From Alphaproteobacteria bacterium (lineage in GTDB: Bacteria; Pseudomonadota; Alphaproteobacteria; Rhizobiales; Aestuariivirgaceae), in the NCBI GenBank assembly GCA_024640405.1, contig JAHEFB010000003.1:62001-126000 (forward strand): 64,000 nucleotides of DNA, given 5' to 3'. The position numbers and the translations under genes are program-made. Positions within the stretch are counted from its first letter, which is position 1. Each line of letters begins with the position of its first letter. The notes below the pieces were generated by a model. The model saw only the letters and a program-made list of their open reading frames with translations. It ran no database searches and was not told where the DNA came from. Shown here piece by piece: positions 8,230 through 16,244 of this stretch.

Positions 8230-9225
8230 ATGTCTGATAATCAGGCTTTAGACACCTTTGATGGTCTCGACTATCATGAAATTGAACAGGCAGTCATGGA
8301 AACCAGTCGCGGGCGATGGTTTCTGGCAGAATTCGCACGCCGCCACAAGGCTGCCGATACCGCAGTATTGCTGGATGCAATCAGGCGTCTCGAAAGTCAG
8401 ATCCAGTCTATGTCTGCTGACGCGGAGTATTCATCCGCTGCCCGGCAACCGGATGGATCGGAAGACCTGGATGAACATGACGAGCCATCTTCTGCCGATA
8501 GCGACAATGACCAAGATCAACGACAGATAGCCAGCAGGCTCGACCGTACCGCCAAACTGGTCCGCCGCCTGCGCAGTTCACACAAGCTGATCAGCGAGGC
8601 AGCTGAAAAGCCGCTGAGGCAGCCGCTTCCGCTCTCAAATGCCAAGCCCCGCCTTGCATCCGCCGGTGACCGGCCGGGGTTTGTCAGTTCCGATGACGAC
8701 ATTTTTGCCGACGATCGGCCGCTTCAATCCCCAGGCACTTCACAGGCCGGCACCGGTTTGGAAACTGACCCGGCTGATGCGCAGCTGGAAGACACGCCCG
8801 CCATCAATGGTGACACACTGAAATTTGCCGAGATTGACGTGGCTGATCTCGCTCCAAGGTCGGAAGACGAGGCGGATTCGGCAACTGAAAATACGGAGCG
8901 GGCCGAACAACAGGACGAGGACGCATCATCTTCTTCACGGCATGACGAGCCGGAGATGTCAGCCGGCCCCGGCAAGCGCGTCAGCAATGGCATAGACATG
9001 AACAGCCCCACTGCCGCGAACCAGGCTCACAAGGATGAGGACACCGCATCGGATGCCGAACAGGCCGACGATCAACCGGCTGCGCAGGCCTCTGGCGATG
9101 ATGAAGCCCCCACCGGCGACAAACCCAAAAAACGCATCATCGTAATCCGCCGGCCGGCCGATCAACCCGGCGAAATCCCGCTTGCCGGATGCGATGCCGA
9201 CGGCACCGGTACAGCCGGTTATTGA
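8230..9225 (+). CDS. Acidic, low-complexity protein with conserved RGRWFLAEF N-terminal motif; function unknown
   Basis: 331 residues. The first 70 form a compact helical region with the motif ETSRGRWFLAEFARRHKAADTAVLLDAIRRLE, of which a shorter form recurs in unnamed alphaproteobacterial proteins. The remainder is intrinsically disordered in appearance: rich in Asp, Glu, Ser, Ala and Pro, with a basic patch (RLDRTAKLVRRLRSSHK) near residue 110 and a C-terminal KPKKRIIVIRRPAD segment. No transmembrane segment or enzyme motif was found. ATG at 8230 has GGGAA upstream; an in-frame ATG at 8200 is possible. The stop overlaps that of the convergent enoyl-CoA hydratase by 7 bases. I do not recognise a function. 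Confidence 0.7.
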   Translation: MSDNQALDTFDGLDYHEIEQAVMETSRGRWFLAEFARRHKAADTAVLLDAIRRLESQIQSMSADAEYSSAARQPDGSEDLDEHDEPSSADSDNDQDQRQIASRLDRTAKLVRRLRSSHKLISEAAEKPLRQPLPLSNAKPRLASAGDRPGFVSSDDDIFADDRPLQSPGTSQAGTGLETDPADAQLEDTPAINGDTLKFAEIDVADLAPRSEDEADSATENTERAEQQDEDASSSSRHDEPEMSAGPGKRVSNGIDMNSPTAANQAHKDEDTASDAEQADDQPAAQASGDDEAPTGDKPKKRIIVIRRPADQPGEIPLAGCDADGTGTAGY

Positions 9226-10043
9226 TTGTGATCCCCGTTCATCCTGCTGTCGCGCCATGCAAGTGCAGCCTTGAGACCTTCGCTGGTGGCGATTTCCTTG
9301 AACCGCTTGCGCGATGGTGTCTCGGTGGCTTCAATTTCAATGGCCCGGTCCAGGCTGGCGTTCATTGCTTCCATCATGCCCATGGTTTCGAAAGCAAGGT
9401 TGATTGACTGCTTCGTCAACCGGACGGCATCATCATCCATCACCGCAATTCGCCCAGCCAGTTCCCGCGCAGCCGTCATCGCCGCACCATCCGGCACCAC
9501 GCGGTTGACAAGGCCTACCTCCAGAGCCCGTTGTGCGGTGACACGGTCATCGGCGCCGAGCAGAAGCTCCTTGGCAATTTTGGGGCCGGTCAGCCAGGGC
9601 ATCATCATGGCGGTTATGACGGTTCCGAACTTCAACTCCGGTTCGCCAAAATAGCTGCTCTCCTCCGCTATCGTGATGTCACAGCACATTGCCAGCTCGC
9701 AGGCAGCCGCAAGGCAAAACCCGTGAACCGCGGCAATGGTCGGTTTTGGAAATTCCCAGAACCGCATCAGAAATGCCAGATCCTCTTCCAGCACTTCTCT
9801 CCACGCCTGAGCGCCCGAAACGCCGGCGGCTGCATCATCCTTCAGATCCATGCCCGACGAGAAGGCCCGGCCAGCCCCGCGGATAATGACTACTGCAACG
9901 CCGCTGTCAGCCTCCAGATCATCAAGTACCGCATGCATCTGCCTGATCGTTGCCCGGCTGATGGCGTTCAACCGCTCGGGGCGGTTGAGCGTGACGACGG
10001 CAATCCTGCCTTCGCGTTCCAGCACAATGATATCGGAGTCCAT
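9219..10043 (-). CDS. Enoyl-CoA hydratase/isomerase (crotonase) family protein
   Basis: 274 residues. The crotonase fold is shown by VTLNRPERLNAI near the N-terminus, the first oxyanion loop GAGRAFSSGMDL (residues about 58-69) and the second, AVHGFCLAAACELAMCCD, near residue 110. The residue usually acting as the second catalytic acid is in SSYFGEPELKFGT. It would hydrate or isomerise an acyl-CoA in the cytoplasm. The start was set at ATG 10043 because GGGAGGTGATC immediately precedes it; the GTG at 10049 would lie inside that Shine-Dalgarno sequence. The DMT transporter gene immediately upstream ends at 10046, so the two are probably co-transcribed. Confidence 0.88.
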   Translation of the reverse strand: MDSDIIVLEREGRIAVVTLNRPERLNAISRATIRQMHAVLDDLEADSGVAVVIIRGAGRAFSSGMDLKDDAAAGVSGAQAWREVLEEDLAFLMRFWEFPKPTIAAVHGFCLAAACELAMCCDITIAEESSYFGEPELKFGTVITAMMMPWLTGPKIAKELLLGADDRVTAQRALEVGLVNRVVPDGAAMTAARELAGRIAVMDDDAVRLTKQSINLAFETMGMMEAMNASLDRAIEIEATETPSRKRFKEIATSEGLKAALAWRDSRMNGDHNQ

Positions 10044-10045
10044 GA

Positions 10046-11005
10046 TCACCTCCCGTGTTGTTTGAGCCTGTCATCTTTCGCGGTGTGTTTTGGCTTCGAT
10101 GCTGTTTTTTTCCTGTGGTCCGCAAGAGCAACGATTGCGCCGCACAATACTATCAATCCGATACCGATGGCAGCCTTGGCGCCGATCAGGTTGCCCCACA
10201 AGAGCAATGTCCAGGCTGCGGCGAAGATCAGGAATGAGTATTCAAACACTGCAACATAGGCAGGATCGCCAATCCTGTAGGCTTGCGAGATAAGCGACAC
10301 AGCGATCACCGAACCGGCAGCCTGAAGCAGGACCAACCAATAAAATGACCCGGCAGCGGCCTGATAGCCACGCAACGTAAAATCGGTTTCACTGCCGGCA
10401 ACCGGCCAGAATGTGAGCCACGACAGCGCCACCAGACTGAATACTCCCAGTGCCAGGAAGATGCCGAACGCCATCGCTGCAGGGCTTTCCGACGAACACC
10501 AATGCCGGGTGATCAGCATTCCCAATCCATAAAAGGCGCCGGCTATGAGTGGTACAAATGTCAGCAAGGTCAGTGAAGCCGGCGTCACCCCCAGAACCAT
10601 GAGGACACCGGTAAATCCACCGAGTGTTGCCACGACTTGCAGCACTCCCAGTCGGCGGGAAAAAAACACTGCCGAAAACACCAGAACCCATATCGGAGCG
10701 CTGAACAGACCGGCAGCGGCCTGTGCAACCGGCAAAAACCCGAGTGCAGCAAAATACAGCATGAGGCCGGTCGATACGATCAGGCTGCGCAGGACCAGCA
10801 CACCGGGATTGTTTGGCAGCAGGCTGATTTTTAGCAACCGTGCCCCGGCAACAAGCATCGGCAACGCCATTAGCGTACGCGTCAGCTGGAATTGCCAAAG
10901 GCCGCCCTGTTTGGCGATCTCACCGACAAAGTTGTCGATAAAACTAAGGATGGCACATGCAGCCAGTGCCAGCAGGGCCGCATGCAGGTTCTGACCAGGA
11001 TTCAT
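10046..11005 (-). CDS. DMT superfamily (EamA) transporter
   Basis: 319 residues with ten hydrophobic segments arranged as two EamA repeats (residues about 10-145 and 155-295), the hallmark of drug/metabolite transporters such as RhtA or YdcZ relatives. Short basic tail KKTASKPKHTAKDDRLKQHGR at the C-terminus is presumably cytoplasmic. It likely exports or imports an amino acid or related metabolite across the inner membrane. It lies between a threonine dehydratase-like gene (upstream, same strand) and an enoyl-CoA hydratase (downstream, no gap), suggesting one transcription unit, but the substrate is unknown. Confidence 0.85.
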   Translation of the reverse strand: MNPGQNLHAALLALAACAILSFIDNFVGEIAKQGGLWQFQLTRTLMALPMLVAGARLLKISLLPNNPGVLVLRSLIVSTGLMLYFAALGFLPVAQAAAGLFSAPIWVLVFSAVFFSRRLGVLQVVATLGGFTGVLMVLGVTPASLTLLTFVPLIAGAFYGLGMLITRHWCSSESPAAMAFGIFLALGVFSLVALSWLTFWPVAGSETDFTLRGYQAAAGSFYWLVLLQAAGSVIAVSLISQAYRIGDPAYVAVFEYSFLIFAAAWTLLLWGNLIGAKAAIGIGLIVLCGAIVALADHRKKTASKPKHTAKDDRLKQHGR

Positions 11006-11047
11006 GAAAGGATTACCGCGCAGAAGTGGGATTCTGCTGCAACGAAC

Positions 11048-12058
11048 CTAGGCCGCACCGAGAATTTCCAGCATCATTTCAGCATCAGCATTGCCGCCCG
11101 ACAGTGTGGCGGCCACAGTCTTGTCCCTGCAGTCGATCTTGCCTGCCAGCAGGGCAGCCAGCGCCACGGCACCGCCGGGTTCAACGACCAGTTTGAGTGT
11201 TTCAAAGGCAAAGCGCACCGCAGCCCGCACCTCTTCTTCGGATACCGCCAGGCCACCGGCCAGCCGTGGCTGATTGACAGAAAACGTCAGTTCGCCCGGT
11301 GTCGGAGTCACGATGGCATCGCAGATCGACATTGCACCGGGTTCATTGCTGACCCTTTCACCTGCCGCCAGCGACCGGCCATAATCATCGAAACCTTCCG
11401 GTTCACAGGCATAGATACTGACATCAGGTGCGGTTGCCTGCACGGCCAGCGCCACACCGGCCGTCAGGCCGCCGCCACCAGTACAAACCAGCATGGCGTC
11501 CAGTGTCTCACCGTGTTCCTTCAGGTCTTCAACCAGTTCCAGCCCGGCGGTTCCCTGCCCGGCTATTATCCATCGGTGCTCATATGGCGGCACCAGCTGG
11601 GCGCCGCGTTCAGATGCGATGGCATTGCCTATAACCTCGCGGTTTTCACCAAAGCGGTCGTAGGTCACAATTTCGGCGCCCAGCGCAATGGTGTTGCGCT
11701 TTTTGATTGCAGGCGCATCTTCCGGCATGACGATAACCGCCGGTATGCCCATCATGCGGGCAGCAGCCGCAACCCCTTGTGCGTGATTGCCCGACGAATA
11801 TGCCACGACACCGCCACTGTTGTCCTTCGCATTGAGCCTGGAAATGAAGTTCCAGGCACCGCGAAATTTGAACGACCCGGTTCGCTGCAGGCACTCGGGC
11901 TTGAGGAAGATTCGCCCTCCGGTGATCTCGTCAAGCGCGTCCGAACGCACCAGCGGAGTACGTACAGCGCGTCCTTTAAGCCGTTGAGAGGCCTCGACAA
12001 TATCGCTGAATTGTGGAAGCTCCAACTGTGCCACAGCCATCATTTTTTCATCATCCAT
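11048..12058 (-). CDS. Threonine/serine dehydratase family PLP enzyme
   Basis: 336 residues of the fold-type II PLP family. The Schiff-base lysine is K64 in GSFKFRGA, the phosphate-binding glycine loop is TGGGGLTAG near residue 180, and the C-terminal LSGGNADAEM motif closes the active site. Lack of the ACT-type regulatory domain makes it like the catabolic or biodegradative threonine/serine dehydratases, or the related hydroxyectoine-utilisation EutB. Cytoplasmic; product would be a 2-oxo acid plus ammonia. ATG at 12058 is used; an in-frame GTG at 12067 is an equally plausible start because neither has a strong ribosome-binding site. The neighbouring DMT transporter may move the substrate or product. 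Confidence 0.85.
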   Translation of the reverse strand: MDDEKMMAVAQLELPQFSDIVEASQRLKGRAVRTPLVRSDALDEITGGRIFLKPECLQRTGSFKFRGAWNFISRLNAKDNSGGVVAYSSGNHAQGVAAAARMMGIPAVIVMPEDAPAIKKRNTIALGAEIVTYDRFGENREVIGNAIASERGAQLVPPYEHRWIIAGQGTAGLELVEDLKEHGETLDAMLVCTGGGGLTAGVALAVQATAPDVSIYACEPEGFDDYGRSLAAGERVSNEPGAMSICDAIVTPTPGELTFSVNQPRLAGGLAVSEEEVRAAVRFAFETLKLVVEPGGAVALAALLAGKIDCRDKTVAATLSGGNADAEMMLEILGAA

Positions 12059-12126
12059 CTTGAACACTGATCGTCAGCTTACCACATTCGGATCATCAGT
12101 TACCCAAAAACCGGAGGGATTTACAC

Positions 12127-12510
12127 ATGACTACGCTTACGCGTAACAAAGGCCGCTGGACCCCGCTTGCGGTAGCAGCGGCTGTGCTGGGCTTTGTGAC
12201 CTGGTGGCCGATCGGCCTCGCTGTTATTGCCTACATTATGTGGGGCGGCAGCATAGATGATCTGGCACGTGATGGCATTGAACAGGCAAAGGCCGCCTTC
12301 AAACCGGCCCGGCCCGCATCCAGCACGACCGGCAGCGCCGCATTTGACGAATACCGCGCCGAAACCCTGCGCCGTCTGGAAGAAGAACAGGCCGAATTCG
12401 ACGGCTTCGTTAGCAAACTGCGCGAAGCCCGCGACCGCGAGGAATTCGAACGCTTCATGGCGGATCGCAAGACCGCGATTGACGTCGAGAACACCAGTCT
12501 GAAAAGCTGA
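12127..12510 (+). CDS. DUF2852 domain protein, small membrane protein
   Basis: 127 residues. One transmembrane segment (VAAAVLGFVTWWPIGLAVIAYIMW region, about 15-38) precedes a charged helical tail with the strongly conserved-looking RDREEFERFMADRK. This matches DUF2852, a family of small alphaproteobacterial membrane proteins of unknown function. A strong intrinsic terminator follows at 12539. A diverged copy of the last third of this gene, with the following terminator region, recurs at 12862-13047. Start: ATG with GGAGGG about 10 bases upstream. Confidence 0.85.
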   Translation: MTTLTRNKGRWTPLAVAAAVLGFVTWWPIGLAVIAYIMWGGSIDDLARDGIEQAKAAFKPARPASSTTGSAAFDEYRAETLRRLEEEQAEFDGFVSKLREARDREEFERFMADRKTAIDVENTSLKS

Positions 12511-12538
12511 TCTTCCCAACCATTTACCCCGAATGACC

Positions 12539-12571
12539 GGCCCGGACCATGCGTCCGGGCCTTCTTTGTTT
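12539..12571 (+). terminator. Intrinsic terminator of the DUF2852 gene
   Basis: A perfect 9-bp GC-rich stem, GGCCCGGAC (12539-12547) with GTCCGGGCC (12553-12561), encloses a CATGC loop and is followed by TTCTTTGTTT. It lies 28 bases after the DUF2852 stop codon. Confidence 0.9.
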
Positions 12572-12841
12572 ACGACCGGAAAGCCCTCCAAAACTACTTA
12601 TATTCTCATAAGCATAGTTTTCTGAGGTCGCATTACCACTTATAATAACTTTACAAATGAGCAACTGACCGTAGTTTGAGCAAACCAATATAGTCGGAGG
12701 TTTGAACCGCGCAATAAGAATTGGGCAGCAATGAACTCCAGGACTTATATACCACGAACTCTCACTTGGCTTGGAGTGGATTTCAAACAACATTCTGCTA
12801 CAGACAGTGAAATCCTTCAGTTTTCTCAACCCTTGGTGATG
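12572..12841. other. AT-rich intergenic stretch without a recognisable gene
   Basis: Base composition here is visibly more AT-rich than in surrounding genes. The open frames present show no recognisable family and no ribosome-binding site. It ends at a sequence resembling an IS3-family end and may be the relic of foreign DNA. Confidence 0.5.
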
Positions 12842-12867
12842 TGAGGTGGTCCCACATAGTTGGACAG
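12842..12867. mobile_element. Possible solo terminal inverted repeat (IS3/IS150-like scar)
   Basis: The stretch beginning TGAGGTGGTCCCACATAG and ending TTGGACAG resembles the TG..GTG..CCC...GTTGGAC pattern of IS3-family (IS150 group) ends. It abuts the point where the duplicated DUF2852 fragment begins. No transposase and no partner end were found, so this is a weak call. Confidence 0.3.
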
Positions 12868-12981
12868 TTTGGCGGCTTTGTTAGCAAATTTCGCGCAGCC
12901 TGCGACCGCGAAGAATTCGAACGCTTCATGGCGGATCGCAAAGCATCGATTGAAATTGACAGAACCAACCTGAAGGGCTGA
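12862..12981 (+). pseudogene. Decayed 3' fragment of a DUF2852 gene (partial duplication)
   Basis: Translation in the frame ending at the TGA of 12979-12981 gives GGFVSKFRAACDREEFERFM and then ADRKASIEIDRTNLKG, which aligns residue for residue with the C-terminal 36 residues of the intact gene at 12127-12510. Nucleotide similarity continues past the stop through TTTTCCCAACCATTCATCCCG and a degraded version of the terminator stem up to about 13047. There is no start codon or membrane segment, so this is a remnant, not a gene. Confidence 0.85.
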
Positions 12982-13088
12982 TTTTCCCAACCATTCATCC
13001 CGAAAGACGATCTCAGACCTTGTATCCGGGTCCTATTAGTTTCTACTGTTTGCCCACACAGGATTTCGCAACTTTCAGGAGACATCAA

Positions 13089-13868
13089 ATGGATCTCGGT
13101 ATCGCCGGAAAAAACGCAATTGTTTGTGCATCGAGCAGAGGCCTTGGCCGGGCCTGCGCCATCTCGCTGGCGGCGGCCGGCGCCCACGTCACCATAAACG
13201 GCCGCAACCTCGAGAAACTCAAGGAAGCCGCGGACCTGTGCAACGCCGCCGGCGCCCACGGCGTGAAGATCGTGCAGGCAGACGTATCGACCAGGGAAGG
13301 CCAGGACGCGTTGCTGGAAGCAACGCCGCAATGTGATATTCTCGTCAACAACAATGGCGGCCCGCCCTTGAAGGATTTTCGCGAGCTTGATCGCGAAGCC
13401 ATCATTGACGGCGTTGTCATGAACATGGTCACCCCCATCGAATTGATCCAGCGCGTGCTGCCGAACATGGAGAAAAACAGCTTTGGCCGCATTCTCAACA
13501 TTACCTCGGTATCGGTGAAAATGCCCATTCTCGGTCTGGACCTTTCATCAGGCGCGCGAGCCGCGCTGACAGCGTTCATGGCGGGCCCTGCCCGCTCCAT
13601 CGCCGGCAACAACATTACCGTCAACTGCATTCTGCCCGGCATGTTCGATACAGACAGGCTCAAGAGTTCAACCGCTACACAAGCCAGACTGCGCGGGGTC
13701 AGCGAGGAAGAAATGGCCGAGACCAGGGCGTCTTCCGTTCCGGCAAAACGCTTCGGAACAGCGGAGGAATTCGGCGAGCTGGCTGCATTCCTGTGTTCAG
13801 CGCAGGCAGGCTACATTACCGGCCAATCCATCCTTATCGACGGCGGCCTGTTTAATACATCGATCTAG
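13089..13868 (+). CDS. SDR family oxidoreductase lacking the canonical YxxxK
   Basis: 259 residues of classical short-chain dehydrogenase length. The cofactor motif is ASSRGLGRA (residues 14-22), followed by NNNGGPP (NNAG position) and catalytic Ser in ITSVS (S140). Where Tyr-x3-Lys is expected the sequence has SSGARAAL, that is S153-x3-R157. A subgroup of FabG-like proteins with this substitution is common in proteobacteria, so it is not a sequencing error, but dehydrogenase activity cannot be assumed. Start set at ATG 13089, preceded by CAGGAGA. The gene follows the DUF2852 remnant and converges on PPK2. Confidence 0.85.
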   Translation: MDLGIAGKNAIVCASSRGLGRACAISLAAAGAHVTINGRNLEKLKEAADLCNAAGAHGVKIVQADVSTREGQDALLEATPQCDILVNNNGGPPLKDFRELDREAIIDGVVMNMVTPIELIQRVLPNMEKNSFGRILNITSVSVKMPILGLDLSSGARAALTAFMAGPARSIAGNNITVNCILPGMFDTDRLKSSTATQARLRGVSEEEMAETRASSVPAKRFGTAEEFGELAAFLCSAQAGYITGQSILIDGGLFNTSI

Positions 13869-13880
13869 CTGACCGTCCGG

Positions 13881-14744
13881 CTACCAGCCCTTGAAATCCA
13901 GAAAACCCTGCCCGGTCCACACCAGATCCTCATCAACATCGCCAATGTTGGCGGCGTCCTTGCCGTCATAGTCGAAGGCATTCAGCACTACCCTTATGGC
14001 GTTGAGGCGGGCGCGTTTCTGATCATTGGCGTCCAGCACCGTCCAAGGGGCATGGTCGGTATCGGTATGCCGGAACATGTCGATGATCGCCCTGGTATAG
14101 GCGTCCCATTTGCCAACCGATTTTGTATCTATCGGCGACAGTTTCCATTGCTTCAGCGGGTTGGTCTTGCGCTCGTAAAACCGTTTCAGCTGTTCCGGGC
14201 GTTCCACGGTCAGCCAGAACTTGAACAGGTGAATGCCCTCACGCTCCAGCATGCCTTCAAACACCGGTGCCTCCATGAAGAAGTCCTGCACCTGATCTTC
14301 GCTGCAAAATCCGAACACCCGTTCCACCCCGGCCCGGTTGTACCAGGAGCGGTCATAGAACACCATTTCACCCAGCGTCGGCAGATGGTCGATATAGCGC
14401 TGAAAATACCACTGGCCCTGTTCGACATCCGACGGTTTTGACAGCGCTACAGTCCGGGCCGCGCGCGGGTTCAGGTTCATCAGGAACCGCTGGATAGTGC
14501 CGCCCTTTCCGGCCGCATCACGGCCTTCAAACACCAGGACAATCCGCTCGTTGTTTTCGCGCACCCAGCGCTGCAGTTTGACCAGTTCTATCTGCAGGGC
14601 TTCGAGGCGATCAGCATACTTTGATTTCTTGAGCTTCCTGTCGCGGATGTAATCCCCGGCCGGAAACGTCAGTGCGTCAATTTCCGGCGGCAGTTCGTCG
14701 AACTCCAGCGACCAAAGTTTTGCGGGAATCTCTTTTTCAACCAT
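13881..14744 (-). CDS. ppk2: Polyphosphate kinase 2 (PPK2 family)
   Basis: 287 residues, the length of one-domain PPK2. Walker A is GRDAAGKGGTI near residue 73, the lid and Walker B region appear as FYDRSWYNRAGVERVFGFC, and the C-terminal DANDQKRARLN is conserved. PPK2 enzymes transfer phosphate between polyphosphate and nucleotides (ADP/GDP or AMP depending on class); the one-domain form with this motif set is class I-like, favouring nucleoside diphosphate phosphorylation. Cytoplasmic. It is encoded with the downstream-strand neighbour at 14784 in the same direction but separated by about 40 bases. With two phosphonate modules nearby, phosphate storage could be relevant, though no direct link is visible. 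Confidence 0.92.
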   Translation of the reverse strand: MVEKEIPAKLWSLEFDELPPEIDALTFPAGDYIRDRKLKKSKYADRLEALQIELVKLQRWVRENNERIVLVFEGRDAAGKGGTIQRFLMNLNPRAARTVALSKPSDVEQGQWYFQRYIDHLPTLGEMVFYDRSWYNRAGVERVFGFCSEDQVQDFFMEAPVFEGMLEREGIHLFKFWLTVERPEQLKRFYERKTNPLKQWKLSPIDTKSVGKWDAYTRAIIDMFRHTDTDHAPWTVLDANDQKRARLNAIRVVLNAFDYDGKDAANIGDVDEDLVWTGQGFLDFKGW

Positions 14745-14783
14745 TACTCACGCCCTTTACTGTTGAAAACCAGGGTCAGGATC

Positions 14784-16130
14784 CTAACGCCATTTGTCGG
14801 CGGCACCATACCCTACATAAGCTGCCCTGAGGTACTGAACCCGCAAGAATGGTAAAACAAACCGGCCCGGCAGCGTCCTCAACACGGCGGGCAAGGCGTC
14901 GTTGTGCTGCTTGCTGCCGGCAATCACGTCCGCCAGCCGGTTAGCAGCATAACTGGCCATGGCGACGCCGTTTCCGTGCCAGCCGAATGCTCCCCAGACA
15001 TTGTCCATGCCGTCTATCGGTCCGGCAAACGGCGTTCGCGAAGATGTCATGCAAACCAGCCCGCCCCACGAGTACTCTGTCTCAACATGCGAAAGTCTGG
15101 GAAATGTGTCCTCAAAATCCACGCGCAGCGTTTTCACGATTCGCTTCATACCTTCCGGTGAGGCATCCGTGCCGCCGCGGCCTCCAAACATGAACCGGTT
15201 GCCGGGCAGCAGCCTGAAGTAATGCAACAGGTTTCTCGTGTCGTATGACGGATCTGCACGCAGCCAGCCCTGTGCCTTCAGTTCATTGTCGCTGATCGGG
15301 CGGGTCACGATGATCCGGGTCAGCATCGGCAGCAGCCGCCCCCCCACAGCAGCCGGCAAGGTTTCATCCGTGTAGCCGTTGGTCGCCACCAGCACGGTTT
15401 TTGCCGTTATCTGCCCCTTGCCGGTCTTCAGGGTATGATGCCCTGCTTCCGAATTCCAGCCAGTCACTTCGGAATTTGGGAACACCATGACGCCGCAATC
15501 GATCGCCGTGCGCGCCAGGCCGCGCACATATTTCAGCGGATGCAGTCCGAACGTAACGTCACTCTGCAAGGCACCATAAAACACGGCACAGTCATTGCCG
15601 CGCTCGGCAAGTTCCTCCCGGGTGTAGAAAGTTGAATCAACTCCGAAGGTTTCGCGCGTAAACTGTTGTTCCACCTTGAGCTCTTCAACTCGTGACGGCC
15701 TGTGGGCCAGTTGCAGCTCACCTTCACCGCTGCGGTCTGCGTCAATATTGTTGCTGTGCAGAAAATCCCCCACAAAATTGACCGCTTCACGCTGTGCCGT
15801 GTGAAAACGTCTGGTTTCCTCAAGTCCGAACCGGGAAATCAGCTGGCGGTAGGACAGTTTGGTCGATCCGGGGCAGCAAAACCCGCCATTGCGCCCCGAT
15901 GCACCCCAGCCAATGTCACCTGCTTCAAGTACGCAGACCTTCAATCCGTGTGCTTTGGTCAGTTGAAGTGCTGCATGCAGGCCCGCATACCCGCCGCCGA
16001 TCACCGCAACATCGGCCGATTGCGACCCTTCCAGAGACCGGGTCGTGCGGCCCAGCGGCTGTGCGGACGCTTCCCAGTAACTTGGCACTGTGGTGGTGAA
16101 ATCAAAAGCCGAAGGATGATACAGTCTCAT
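14784..16130 (-). CDS. FAD-dependent oxidoreductase (DAO family, PuuB/glycine oxidase-like)
   Basis: 448 residues. The dinucleotide-binding motif VAVIGGGYAGLHAAL starts near residue 42, followed by the second motif GDIGWGASGRNGGF typical of gamma-glutamylputrescine oxidase (PuuB/OrdL) and related amine oxidases. Near the C-terminus FGWHGNGVAMASYAANRLAD closes the FAD site. It should oxidise an amine or amino acid with oxygen, giving hydrogen peroxide, in the cytoplasm. ATG at 16130 begins MRLYHPSAFDF, the conserved family start; an upstream TTG at 16166 is less likely. No putrescine-pathway partners are next to it, so the substrate remains open. Confidence 0.88.
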   Translation of the reverse strand: MRLYHPSAFDFTTTVPSYWEASAQPLGRTTRSLEGSQSADVAVIGGGYAGLHAALQLTKAHGLKVCVLEAGDIGWGASGRNGGFCCPGSTKLSYRQLISRFGLEETRRFHTAQREAVNFVGDFLHSNNIDADRSGEGELQLAHRPSRVEELKVEQQFTRETFGVDSTFYTREELAERGNDCAVFYGALQSDVTFGLHPLKYVRGLARTAIDCGVMVFPNSEVTGWNSEAGHHTLKTGKGQITAKTVLVATNGYTDETLPAAVGGRLLPMLTRIIVTRPISDNELKAQGWLRADPSYDTRNLLHYFRLLPGNRFMFGGRGGTDASPEGMKRIVKTLRVDFEDTFPRLSHVETEYSWGGLVCMTSSRTPFAGPIDGMDNVWGAFGWHGNGVAMASYAANRLADVIAGSKQHNDALPAVLRTLPGRFVLPFLRVQYLRAAYVGYGAADKWR

Positions 16131-16244
16131 ACAGCGAAACTTGGTCTGCCGGGCTGAAAACGTCAAGCGATGAAACAGGACCTTGCCAGTTCGCGCTGGC
16201 AGTGGATAAACAACCAGTGATGAGGTAAAACCTGTCCACGACCC

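Noticed and set aside
10892-12070. 392-residue plus-strand frame
   Set aside because: It is wholly antisense to the threonine dehydratase-like gene, which has all its PLP motifs.
12524-12829. 101-residue minus-strand frame in the AT-rich region after DUF2852
   Set aside because: It overlaps the terminator and has no recognisable similarity; the region is treated as noncoding.
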